In this document: positions 1-5,474 of the stretch, piece after piece
How the letters are laid out: each line of letters begins with the position of its first letter
How positions within the stretch are numbered: the first letter of the stretch is position 1
Assembly (NCBI GenBank): GCA_937995495.1
Contig: CALKKA010000080.1
Location: 1 to 5,474 of the forward strand
From: an uncultured Phycisphaerae bacterium
GTDB taxonomy: Bacteria > Planctomycetota > Phycisphaerae > Sedimentisphaerales > Anaerohalosphaeraceae
Length of the DNA stretch: 5,474 bases
Direction: 5' to 3'
Program-made: the position numbers and the translations under genes
Notes under the pieces: generated by a model
Databases searched by the model: none
The model's input: only the letters and a program-made list of their open reading frames with translations
Told to the model about the DNA's origin: nothing

Positions 1-107
1 ACGTTCTTGAGTGGGGCATCGAGTGCGGCGACCGCCTTCAGCGTGGGGTCGAGGGCCGCCACCTGTTCCATGGGCGCTTTCAGAGTTGCAACGTCCTCCA
101 AATCTTG
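1..107 (-). repeat. Tandem 30-bp degenerate repeat encoding decapeptides
   Basis: Coding repeat within the lipoprotein gene. Units on the minus strand lie at 107-78, 77-48, 47-18 and 17 to the edge. The proteins of the second and third units both end in V-A-A-L-D. The first unit is more diverged (ends V-A-T-L-K), and the fourth starts A-P-L-K-N-V. The DNA differs at many third codon positions while the peptide is kept, which points to selection on the protein rather than recent slippage. The total copy number is unknown because the array continues beyond the window. Confidence 0.75.
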
Positions 108-185
108 AGGCATTTCCTGGAGCGAACGGGTCATCTTGCAGCCACTTAACACCATCAGCAACAGCATACAAGCCAGCGGTCTCAT
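1..185 (-). CDS. Repeat-bearing lipoprotein, 3' end outside window (partial)
   Basis: The first 61 codons, plus two bases of the next, of a minus-strand gene that runs off the left edge. The product starts with M-R-P, then a short hydrophobic stretch (residues 4-13) and a lipobox L-S-G-C with the lipidated Cys at 16, so it is very probably a signal-peptidase-II lipoprotein. Residue +2 is Lys, not Asp, which under the enterobacterial sorting rule favours the outer membrane. After a short linker (17-26) the chain becomes a tandem decapeptide repeat from residue 27 to the edge, with consensus like x-P-L-K-x-V-A-A-L-D. Hydrophobic residues fall at 29, 32, 35, 39, 42, 45, 49, 52, 55, 59 and 62, a 3-3-4 spacing that suggests a regular rod or amphipathic surface. 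The start at 183-185 is supported by AGGGAG seven bases upstream. It follows the HupE-like gene by 142 bases in the same direction; co-transcription is possible but not shown. I do not recognise the family, and function is unknown. Confidence 0.8.
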   Translation of the reverse strand, partial: MRPLACMLLLMVLSGCKMTRSLQEMPQDLEDVATLKAPMEQVAALDPTLKAVAALDAPLKN

Positions 186-192
186 GTTCGTT

Positions 193-198
193 CTCCCT
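193..198 (-). promoter_or_regulatory. Ribosome binding site of the lipoprotein gene
   Basis: On the minus strand this reads AGGGAG, seven bases before the ATG at 183-185. It decides the start: the next in-frame Met (residue 7) would lie inside the signal peptide and leave too short a hydrophobic segment before the lipobox. Confidence 0.75.
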
Positions 199-241
199 AA
201 ATTAATGTTTCGATTCTTTCGCTTTCAGCCTTTAGTTTAAC

Positions 242-268
242 CACGAAAGGCACAAAATACACGACATT
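242..268. repeat. Degenerate 9-bp tandem repeat (CACGAAAGG type)
   Basis: Three consecutive units read CACGAAAGG, CACAAAATA and CACGACATT on the plus strand, preceded by TTTAAC and followed by a T-run. The shared pattern is CAC-purine-A. From memory, AT-rich spacers of many environmental bacteria carry similar runs of the form ACCACGAAAGACACGAAA. Its role is unknown, and this copy is short and degenerate. Confidence 0.5.
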
Positions 269-327
269 TTTTAAAAACCATCCACAATTAAGATCTAACA
301 AAATTCTAAAACCAACCGTCGGGCCGA

Positions 328-2559
328 TCACAGCAGACGCTGTTCATCGAGCAGTTCGATCTGGTGAATTTTCCACGTGTCTTCGTCCTGAACGATGCTC
401 ATGATCGCGTGGTAGCGGTTCTGGCGGTAGTGGGTATGTCCAAAATGGCTGACCGATCCGTTGGCGGTCCACACCGTGTCCACGGCAAACATGCCGTCCG
501 CCTGCCGTTTGATATCACGCACCTCCTGGATCTGGACCTGGTCAACGCGTGCCCTGGCACCGCCGCGGTCTTCCAACTCCAGCGCCGTACGGACCTGTAA
601 GTAGATATCGGTCAGTTGATCGCCATGGGCCGTCAACGCCAGACGATCATAGATGGTCCCCTCATCCCGCAGGTAGAAGGACCTGTATACATTTGTCAGC
701 AGGCCATCGACCACCACAACCGCCTGCTGGGGCGCTGGCTTTATGGACTTGAGGCCGGGGATCTGGACCTTGAACCGAACAAAGGGATAACAAGCGATCG
801 CCAGTGCCATACCGGCTGCTGCCAGCGCCCTGAGGATCCAATGCCCCCGTCTTAATGAACAGAGTGCAAATACAATGGCTGAAACGAAGGCCAACACAAT
901 CGAGATGATGGGGATATCCGGCAGCAATACCGGGACCGGCTTGACGACCGGCATTTTGAACCCTGCCAATTGGTTTTGCCAGCGAAGCGTGGGTGCGGTC
1001 TCTGTCAGCACCCCCTGTTTTGACTCTAACGGATCGGACAAGGTTGCCTTCACTTCGCTGGACGCCGGCAGAAACAGGTCCCAATCCAGCGTCACCTCTT
1101 TCGGTAAATCGTCGCCTAAATAGGCAAACATCACCCCCATGATCGCTTCGTCCACCCGTTCGGGAATCTTCTGTTTTCGCGTCATCACGCCGTACGATCC
1201 TGCGGTGACAAACTCCCCGCGCCGGGCCACCGCGTCGGCTGGTTTGCCGTTGATCATGACCGAGACACGGTCCTGCATCAATCCTAACACATTCTCTATC
1301 AGGGGGTCTTGCGACTCAGGGCTGATCATGTCCGCGGTGGGCGGGTCCAGTTCCTTCAGTGCATACAGATCTTTGACCCGAAACAGGACTTCAAGGCGGA
1401 CCTCATAGGGTTCGATGGTCAGAAACACGGATACCGGATCCTTAGGCTGCTGAATGGAAACAGGGCCGGGGGTGTTTGGCGACTTCATATTGACCGAGCG
1501 TGCGGTCGGCATCTGGAGTGTTTGTGAAGCGGCAGCATTCTCCAAGGGATCCTCGAGCGCCGCGGCATTCATGAAGATCCCCATCCCGATCGCAACGGCT
1601 GCGCTGCCCAATGCATAGCCGGCAACGATACGCGTTTTGGGGAACGGTCCATATCTGGGCATGATGATCACAGTACCGATCGCCGCGGCTGCCAACAGGA
1701 TCTGCCCCAGGTCGAGGCCCAGATTGAATGCGAAGAGTGCGCCAAGCAAGCCGGGCTTATCAGCAACCGTTTCTGCCAATATGCCGGCATGAGCCAAACT
1801 GTGGAACAGGCCGGCCCCAAAAACCAGCACCCAAAAGGATCCCAGGTCCTGGCGGTTTGATACGATGCTGCGTGCGATCAGGAAAACGGCTATCATGCAG
1901 AGCACTTCAGCGACGGGTGCTGGGAAGCTGGCCACTCCGAAATCCACGAGGACCAACGATGCGGCATGGCCGAAGACCCACGCGATCAGCAGTTTGATCG
2001 CCCTGGGCCCGCTTGCCAACAGTACCAATGCCAGGATCAACACGATGTGATTGATGCTTCGGGCCAGATGTCCAAAGGCTCCTTTGATGTTTTGGAATAT
2101 AACCGTCGCCAACTGCTCCTGATGGAGCGAGGGGATGGTAAACGATGGTGAACTGGGCTTTAAGATCACTGCATAGACCCCATCCTTGATCAATTTGATC
2201 TGCAGCAGTACATCGGTCATTACGGTTGAAGAAAGTCCATCGATCGAGAGGGTCTGGCCGGTTATCGGCTGGCCATCGCTGGTGTAGGTATTACGCTCCA
2301 CCATCGCGCCGGGAATTGTGTAAGACTGGGGGGTGTCTGCGGCGGTCCATCCTTCGGGCAGGACGGGCCTGAGGCCCAGGACAAGGTCCCCGCGCATGGG
2401 TACCTTCCAGATGACCTCAAAATTACCGCCGGGTTGCTCAGTAATCTCCAGCAGCGCCGGTCGAATCTCATCTGCGATGACAGCCGTACTGCAAAATAAA
2501 GCCAAAAAGAAAGTCACAAGGAAGGCAATGTAAAAATTAATCCGCTGAGGTCTTCTCAT
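328..2559 (-). CDS. HupE/UreJ-family membrane protein with large periplasmic and C-terminal domains
   Basis: A 743-residue multi-domain membrane protein. Residues 1-29 are a signal peptide or anchor with likely cleavage after A-V-I-A. An extracytoplasmic beta-rich region follows (about 30-155). Then comes a HupE/UreJ-like core (about 160-331) with some six membrane segments and the family landmarks F-G-H-A-A-S (H198), F-H-S-L-A-H-A-G (H253, H257) and F-N-L-G-L-D-L-G-Q (278-286). The usual GxDH motif of the first helix is S-I-N-H here (168-171), with H164 and H171 kept. A second soluble region (about 332-547) precedes two more membrane segments (548-568, 574-593). The C-terminal domain (594-743) has helix-then-strand character and a histidine cluster H705, H708, H710, H717. 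HupE/UreJ proteins are linked to nickel uptake for hydrogenase or urease, but neither enzyme is here, so substrate is unknown. It starts inside the isomerase stop (ATGA), implying coupling. The family call is firm; the transport role is inferred. Confidence 0.85.
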   Translation of the reverse strand: MRRPQRINFYIAFLVTFFLALFCSTAVIADEIRPALLEITEQPGGNFEVIWKVPMRGDLVLGLRPVLPEGWTAADTPQSYTIPGAMVERNTYTSDGQPITGQTLSIDGLSSTVMTDVLLQIKLIKDGVYAVILKPSSPSFTIPSLHQEQLATVIFQNIKGAFGHLARSINHIVLILALVLLASGPRAIKLLIAWVFGHAASLVLVDFGVASFPAPVAEVLCMIAVFLIARSIVSNRQDLGSFWVLVFGAGLFHSLAHAGILAETVADKPGLLGALFAFNLGLDLGQILLAAAAIGTVIIMPRYGPFPKTRIVAGYALGSAAVAIGMGIFMNAAALEDPLENAAASQTLQMPTARSVNMKSPNTPGPVSIQQPKDPVSVFLTIEPYEVRLEVLFRVKDLYALKELDPPTADMISPESQDPLIENVLGLMQDRVSVMINGKPADAVARRGEFVTAGSYGVMTRKQKIPERVDEAIMGVMFAYLGDDLPKEVTLDWDLFLPASSEVKATLSDPLESKQGVLTETAPTLRWQNQLAGFKMPVVKPVPVLLPDIPIISIVLAFVSAIVFALCSLRRGHWILRALAAAGMALAIACYPFVRFKVQIPGLKSIKPAPQQAVVVVDGLLTNVYRSFYLRDEGTIYDRLALTAHGDQLTDIYLQVRTALELEDRGGARARVDQVQIQEVRDIKRQADGMFAVDTVWTANGSVSHFGHTHYRQNRYHAIMSIVQDEDTWKIHQIELLDEQRLL

Positions 2560-2575
2560 TGAAGCGATTTCCCTG
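2556..2575 (-). promoter_or_regulatory. ATGA overlap and coupled ribosome binding site
   Basis: The isomerase stop TGA (2556-2558) overlaps the HupE-like start ATG (2557-2559). On the minus strand CAGGG (2571-2575) lies inside the end of the isomerase gene, about 11 bases before the ATG, so terminating ribosomes could restart directly. This supports a shared transcript and matched expression of the two membrane-linked proteins. Confidence 0.75.
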
Positions 2576-3446
2576 CGTTATCCTGAGCCTCTTTTTCTTC
2601 GATGACCACTTTATAGCCGCTCAGCAGGCTGGCATAAAACTTTTCGTCGACCTCGCGTCGCTTATCGCCGGCCCAGTCCTCGAGCACTGACTCCTGAATG
2701 TCCGCCAACTTGGGCATGGTCGATTCGATGCGGTCATGAACGTACACCAGGTGCAAACCGTATCCTGACCGAACCGGTCCGGTCCATTGGCCGACCGGAA
2801 GGCCACACGTCTCGGTGGAAAACTCGCTGCCAAACAACCGTGAAATCTCCTGTTCGGTTTTTTTGGGATAATATTGCTGCAGCATGAATGGGTCACCGAT
2901 CTCTTTGATGGTCTCAGCGGATACATCTTTTCCCTGCAGATCGGCTAATGCACCCTGGACATCCTGAACGGCCTGCGCGCCCCGCTTATCGGGACTGAAA
3001 TAAACGTGTGTAAAGCTCAGATTAACAGGGGTTTGATACCTCTTGCGGTTCGTCTCAAAGTAGGTCCTGATCTCCTCTTTTGAAGGCGATGCAATCTCCG
3101 TCAGGTCGCGGGTCAAGAACTCCAGCTTCTGGGCCAACCGGCGGCGGACAATACTGTCATCCCGGTCCAGTCCCATCGCCAAAGCCTGTCGATACAGTAC
3201 CGTTTCTTTGACATAGGCATCGATCATCCCCTGCCGCTCCGTGGGCGTCGGGGGACGGTTCCAGCGTTTTTCCCAGGTGTCCTCCAGCCAGCTGATCTCC
3301 GCGGCGGTTACAGTGATCGTATCTTTTGAGTCGATCTCTGTCTGCTTATTAACCACTGCATAGAGGCAATATATGCCCACACCCATGACTAAAAAGTGAA
3401 ACAGCGGCTCGCTGATTACATGTACACACTTATTGCGCAAACCCAT
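2556..3446 (-). CDS. Membrane-anchored parvulin-type peptidyl-prolyl cis-trans isomerase
   Basis: A 296-residue PpiC/PrsA-type foldase that should catalyse prolyl isomerisation on proteins outside the cytoplasmic membrane. Residues 11-32 carry the S-E-P-L-F-H-F-L opening and one hydrophobic segment without a clear cleavage site, so it is probably an inner-membrane anchor facing the periplasm. Residues 45-118 form the helical chaperone-like region, with the typical R-R-R-L-A-Q-K-L-E-F-L helix at 101-111. The parvulin domain covers about 140-240: S-F-T-H-V-Y-F (144-150, H147), G-D-P-F-M-L (184-189), and the signature G-P-V-R-S-G-Y-G-L-H (223-232, H232). A helical tail (246-275) follows. The length and motif order are normal for this sub-family. 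The ATG at 3444-3446 is preceded by AAGGGA at good spacing. It is translationally coupled to the HupE-like gene downstream and lies 168 bases after the DUF3604 gene. Its likely clients are those two neighbours, which is inference from position. Confidence 0.9.
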   Translation of the reverse strand: MGLRNKCVHVISEPLFHFLVMGVGIYCLYAVVNKQTEIDSKDTITVTAAEISWLEDTWEKRWNRPPTPTERQGMIDAYVKETVLYRQALAMGLDRDDSIVRRRLAQKLEFLTRDLTEIASPSKEEIRTYFETNRKRYQTPVNLSFTHVYFSPDKRGAQAVQDVQGALADLQGKDVSAETIKEIGDPFMLQQYYPKKTEQEISRLFGSEFSTETCGLPVGQWTGPVRSGYGLHLVYVHDRIESTMPKLADIQESVLEDWAGDKRREVDEKFYASLLSGYKVVIEEKEAQDNAGKSLQ

Positions 3447-3452
3447 GCATGA

Positions 3453-3458
3453 TCCCTT
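3453..3458 (-). promoter_or_regulatory. Ribosome binding site of the isomerase gene
   Basis: On the minus strand this reads AAGGGA, six bases before the ATG at 3444-3446. A second ATG at 3448-3450 is closer to the site but in another frame, so it is not the start of this gene. Confidence 0.7.
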
Positions 3459-3488
3459 ATCATTGTGATAGACCTTTGTTGCCTTCTT

Positions 3489-3536
3489 AAAACAGGAGTG
3501 TACCAGAAAGGAGATCCGTCATCCAGTACACTCCTG
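3489..3536 (-). terminator. Candidate terminator or attenuator: 11-bp perfect inverted repeat plus TTTT
   Basis: CAGGAGTGTAC (3493-3503) and GTACACTCCTG (3526-3536) are perfect inverted copies separated by 22 bases. Read on the minus strand, the stem is followed at once by TTTT (3492-3489) and then AAGAAGG. It sits downstream of the DUF3604 stop and upstream of the isomerase, which fits partial termination between them. Against a classic terminator are the long loop, a stem of only moderate GC content, and a short T-run. An operator for a dimeric regulator is an alternative, because the arm centres are 33 bases apart, about three helical turns. Confidence 0.5.
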
Positions 3537-3600
3537 GAAAAACCTCTTGCCTAATCTTTTGGATGGGGCATTGGAGCCGCGTCTTGTAACTTTTGCATTC

Positions 3601-3609
3601 GTACACTCC
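3601..3609. repeat. Third copy of the GTACACTCC word
   Basis: GTACACTCC at 3601-3609 repeats the first nine bases of the right inverted-repeat arm (3526-3534) in the same orientation, 75 bases away. It ends six bases before the DUF3604 stop codon on the plus-strand coordinate. The bases before it (CATTC against CATCCA) are also alike, so the shared block may be somewhat longer than nine. Confidence 0.5.
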
Positions 3610-3614
3610 AACTT

Positions 3615-5474
3615 CTATTCGGGCGTATACCAGATGGGCGAGGTATAGGCGCGTTCCTGCGTAATCATCGGCACCGCATCGGACATCGACACGCCGTACC
3701 GCTTGGCATCATACGCGGTCCAGCGCGGGGTGGGGATCTCAAGCACGCGTGCATAGTAAAAGGCACTTTCATCCGCGTCAAAGTCCGGATCCTGCCAGAC
3801 GGTGAGCAGTTCGCTGTCACCGATGGTGTTGGTCCAGGTGGCGTTAGCGACATCGACCGTATTGCCGACCGGCGGGAGTTTACCGTTCTCATTCAGTTTG
3901 CGGGTTTCAGTATCACTCCAGGCGACGTTATAGACTTTCTCGTGGGTTATTCCTTCTTTGTCCAGCCAGCCCTTGACGATCTGGATGCGATCCAGATTGG
4001 CACCGATGGGATCTTTCAGTACAGCGACCAAGAAGCTTGGCGATTGACCGGTTGGTCCCTCAGGCAGGTCACCTCCCATAGAGATGCCCTTGATATAACC
4101 GATGCGGCCTGGGGTGCGCTTTGCTGCATCTTCCTGATCGAATTTCCAGCCGCCGAAGAACCAGACGGTCATCCGGGGGCCGGTAGTGGCATAGACCTCT
4201 TTGCGTTTCATGGCATCGAAGATAGCCTTGCGCGTATTTTCGGTGGCCCAGACCGCGGCATACCCGGAAGAGACCTGCTCCCAGCCGTAATACTTGGTGT
4301 CACCAAATTGGCCCACCAGTTTTTTCCAGCGGTCCGCATGCGGTTCTTTGCCGCTGTGCTTGCCGAAGAAGTTTTCCTCTTCGGCGGTTGCCAGTGCGGT
4401 GTGGCTGTCGGTGGATCCGACCATGCCGAACTTGTAAGGATTGACGCCCAGTTTTTGCTCCAACTCCAAGCCGAGCTTGAGTGCCGAACGGCCGTATTCA
4501 TACTGCAGCATCCAGTCTTCTTTCGGCACGGGTCCGAGATTGGCCTTATCCCACGGTTCATAATCAGCAAATTCGTCATCGGGTGACAGGTACGGATGCG
4601 CCTCACCATCGCCTTTGATCTGGGTCACCTCATAGATCGGTTCCCAGCGGATCCGGGTCTGGGCATAAGCACGCGTCAGGGGTTTGCCGGTGACCGGGTT
4701 GATCTCGGGGAACATCAGGCCGTTGCTGACATTGCCGTTATGGGCCAGGGCCAGTAACCTTCCTTCCGTCTTGTCCTCGTAGGCCTGCATCCAGTTCCAG
4801 AGGTCTTCGGGGTTGAAGCTTTCAGCGGCGGTGAATGGCAGCATTTGCCGGGCCTGCTGGATTCCATCCCGATAGAGGACATTCCGATGCAGGTTGTTGC
4901 CGCCTTCGGTCGAGGTCCATTCGTAACCAATGATGGTGGTGAACTTGCCGGGATCGTTGTACTCTTCCGCGGTCTCAAGATAATCCTCCCAGATCGAACC
5001 GACAAAGTCGTTGTCCATGAGAATTGCGGGGATACTTTCGCCCGTAATGCCCGCGAAGGTTTCGATGACCTCCATGGTCGCGGCCAGGGCCACATCCCCG
5101 CCCTGCCTAATGCGCTCGTGCCAGTCTTTGACTTTCGGATCGCGGAGCAGATTGGGATTTCCCTTAACGATCTCATTCATCGCGCCCATGGCATCGGAGT
5201 GGTCCGACACAACCAGCCAGTCCAGCGGACGTGACAGTTTGAGCCGTTCACCGTGGCTGCTTGAGATTTCATCGCCGCGGGCGAAGCGATACGCTTCTTC
5301 GGGGCCAAGGATGACACCGAAGGCCCGGGCATCCAGCGACAGGTTGGTGTGCAGGTGCGTATCGCCCCACAAAACTTTGGTCGGATAGTTCTGGCCGGCA
5401 TAGGGTGAATAGCCCGGGGGCCTGAACGAATCTTTGACAGCCTCTTCGTCGGCCTTGACAGCACCGACATAATC
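3615..5474 (-). CDS. DUF3604 family protein with PHP-like metal site, 5' end outside window (partial)
   Basis: The visible 619 residues are nearly the whole protein, but the frame is open to the right edge, so the start and any signal peptide lie outside. Upstream of W-G-D-T-H-L-H the chain already reads as family-like (Y-S-P-Y-A-G-Q-N-Y-P-T), so the TTG at 5370-5372 is an internal Leu codon, not a start. DUF3604 proteins resemble the PHP metal-dependent hydrolase superfamily. Candidate ligands in visible numbering are H40 and H42 (HLH), D91-H92 (VVSDHSD), E185 (GYEWTSTEGG), H196 (NLHRNV), H245 (LALAHNGN), and D356 with H358 (STDSH). The C-terminal family landmarks Y-A-T-T-G-P-R (428-434), F-Y-Y-A-R-V-L-E-I-P-T-P-R-W (572-585) and S-P-I-W-Y-T-P (612-618) are present, and the gene ends normally at TAG. 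The substrate is unknown; a phosphoester or other hydrolytic reaction is inferred from the superfamily. No frameshift or missing core motif was seen. Confidence 0.9.
   Translation of the reverse strand, partial: DYVGAVKADEEAVKDSFRPPGYSPYAGQNYPTKVLWGDTHLHTNLSLDARAFGVILGPEEAYRFARGDEISSSHGERLKLSRPLDWLVVSDHSDAMGAMNEIVKGNPNLLRDPKVKDWHERIRQGGDVALAATMEVIETFAGITGESIPAILMDNDFVGSIWEDYLETAEEYNDPGKFTTIIGYEWTSTEGGNNLHRNVLYRDGIQQARQMLPFTAAESFNPEDLWNWMQAYEDKTEGRLLALAHNGNVSNGLMFPEINPVTGKPLTRAYAQTRIRWEPIYEVTQIKGDGEAHPYLSPDDEFADYEPWDKANLGPVPKEDWMLQYEYGRSALKLGLELEQKLGVNPYKFGMVGSTDSHTALATAEEENFFGKHSGKEPHADRWKKLVGQFGDTKYYGWEQVSSGYAAVWATENTRKAIFDAMKRKEVYATTGPRMTVWFFGGWKFDQEDAAKRTPGRIGYIKGISMGGDLPEGPTGQSPSFLVAVLKDPIGANLDRIQIVKGWLDKEGITHEKVYNVAWSDTETRKLNENGKLPPVGNTVDVANATWTNTIGDSELLTVWQDPDFDADESAFYYARVLEIPTPRWTAYDAKRYGVSMSDAVPMITQERAYTSPIWYTPE

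Larger units (their letters stand above)
186..327. other. AT-rich intergenic spacer
   Basis: This spacer separates the HupE-like stop codon from the lipoprotein start. It is much richer in A and T than the flanking genes. It holds the three-unit 9-base repeat listed separately, a TTTTTAAAAA palindrome at 268-277, and short inverted words such as CTTTCG (217-222) with CGAAAG (244-249). I found neither a clear terminator with a T-run after a stable stem nor a convincing -35/-10 pair on the minus strand, so the transcriptional boundary between the two genes is unresolved. Confidence 0.6.
3447..3614. other. Spacer between DUF3604 and isomerase genes
   Basis: A 168-base spacer without a gene. It holds the 11-bp inverted repeat at 3493-3536, a further copy of its core word at 3601-3609 and the isomerase ribosome binding site. 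A 6-bp inverted pair, TTGGAG (3571-3576) with CTCCAA (3606-3611), overlaps the third copy. Only about 46 bases separate the inverted repeat from the isomerase start, and I see no convincing -35/-10 pair there. The downstream genes may therefore depend partly on read-through from the DUF3604 promoter outside the window. Confidence 0.55.

Noticed and set aside
11..205. Small open frame on the plus strand opposite the lipoprotein
   Set aside because: The minus strand has a signal peptide, lipobox, repeat pattern and ribosome binding site; the plus-strand product has none of these.
199..327. Promoter for the lipoprotein gene
   Set aside because: The best pair on the minus strand (TTGGTT, 17 bases, CTTAAT) matches the sigma-70 consensus at about half of its positions, which AT-rich sequence gives by chance.
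319..343. Possible terminator after the HupE-like gene (ACAGC-AGAC-GCTGT at 330-343, TCGGGCCGA at 319-327)
   Set aside because: The first stem is only five base pairs and overlaps the stop codon, the second has a one-base loop, and the nearest minus-strand T-run is too far away.
662..1084. Open frame of 140 codons on the minus strand inside the HupE-like gene
   Set aside because: It is out of frame with a protein that has clear family motifs and membrane segments, and its own product shows no domain-like pattern.
328..2559. Nickel permease HupE or UreJ serving hydrogenase or urease
   Set aside because: No hydrogenase or urease gene is in the window, the protein is several times longer than those permeases, and the GxDH motif is altered; only the family-level call is supported.
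3422..3430. GTACACACT near the isomerase start as a fourth copy of the spacer word
   Set aside because: Only the first six bases match GTACACTCC and it lies in coding sequence, so chance is a sufficient explanation.
3942..4586. Open frame of 214 codons on the plus strand
   Set aside because: It lies wholly antisense to the well-conserved DUF3604 gene, has no recognisable domain and no clear ribosome binding site; it is a by-product of the coding strand's composition.

Overview
All convincing genes in this window are on the minus strand. They read, in transcription order from the right edge: a DUF3604 (PHP-like, metal-site-bearing) enzyme cut off at its 5' end; a membrane-anchored parvulin-type peptidyl-prolyl isomerase; a large HupE/UreJ-type membrane protein with long extra-membrane domains; and the start of a small repeat-bearing lipoprotein cut off at its 3' end. 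No tRNA, rRNA, CRISPR array, transposase or phage gene is visible.

The organism is a bacterium, very probably Gram-negative: it has a lipobox lipoprotein without Asp at +2, AGGGA-type ribosome binding sites, and a periplasmic-type parvulin with an N-terminal anchor. Coding base composition is moderately GC-rich by eye, and the spacer at 186-327 is clearly AT-rich. That spacer holds a degenerate CACGAAAGG-type tandem repeat of a kind I associate with Desulfobacterota and other environmental lineages. I offer that lineage only as a weak guess.

Layout. 3615-5474 is the DUF3604 gene; its frame stays open to the window edge, so the true start lies outside. 3447-3614 is a 168-base spacer with a perfect 11-bp inverted repeat, a T-run on the minus-strand downstream side, and a third copy of the same word next to the DUF3604 stop. 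2556-3446 is the isomerase. It overlaps the HupE-like gene (328-2559) by the four bases ATGA, so these two are almost certainly co-transcribed and translationally coupled. 186-327 is the AT-rich spacer, and 1-185 is the lipoprotein start.

Working model (inference): the isomerase and HupE-like protein form one unit at the cell envelope, and the DUF3604 enzyme just upstream is their likely client. The HupE-like protein could handle a divalent metal, the parvulin could help fold an exported protein, and the DUF3604 protein keeps the HxH, DH, H and DxH residues expected of a PHP-type metal site. From memory, these three families occur side by side in other genomes, but their joint function is not established as far as I know. 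The most unusual details are the altered GxDH motif in the HupE-like core, a histidine cluster in its C-terminal domain, the decapeptide repeats of the lipoprotein, and the three-copy GTACACTCC word in the spacer.
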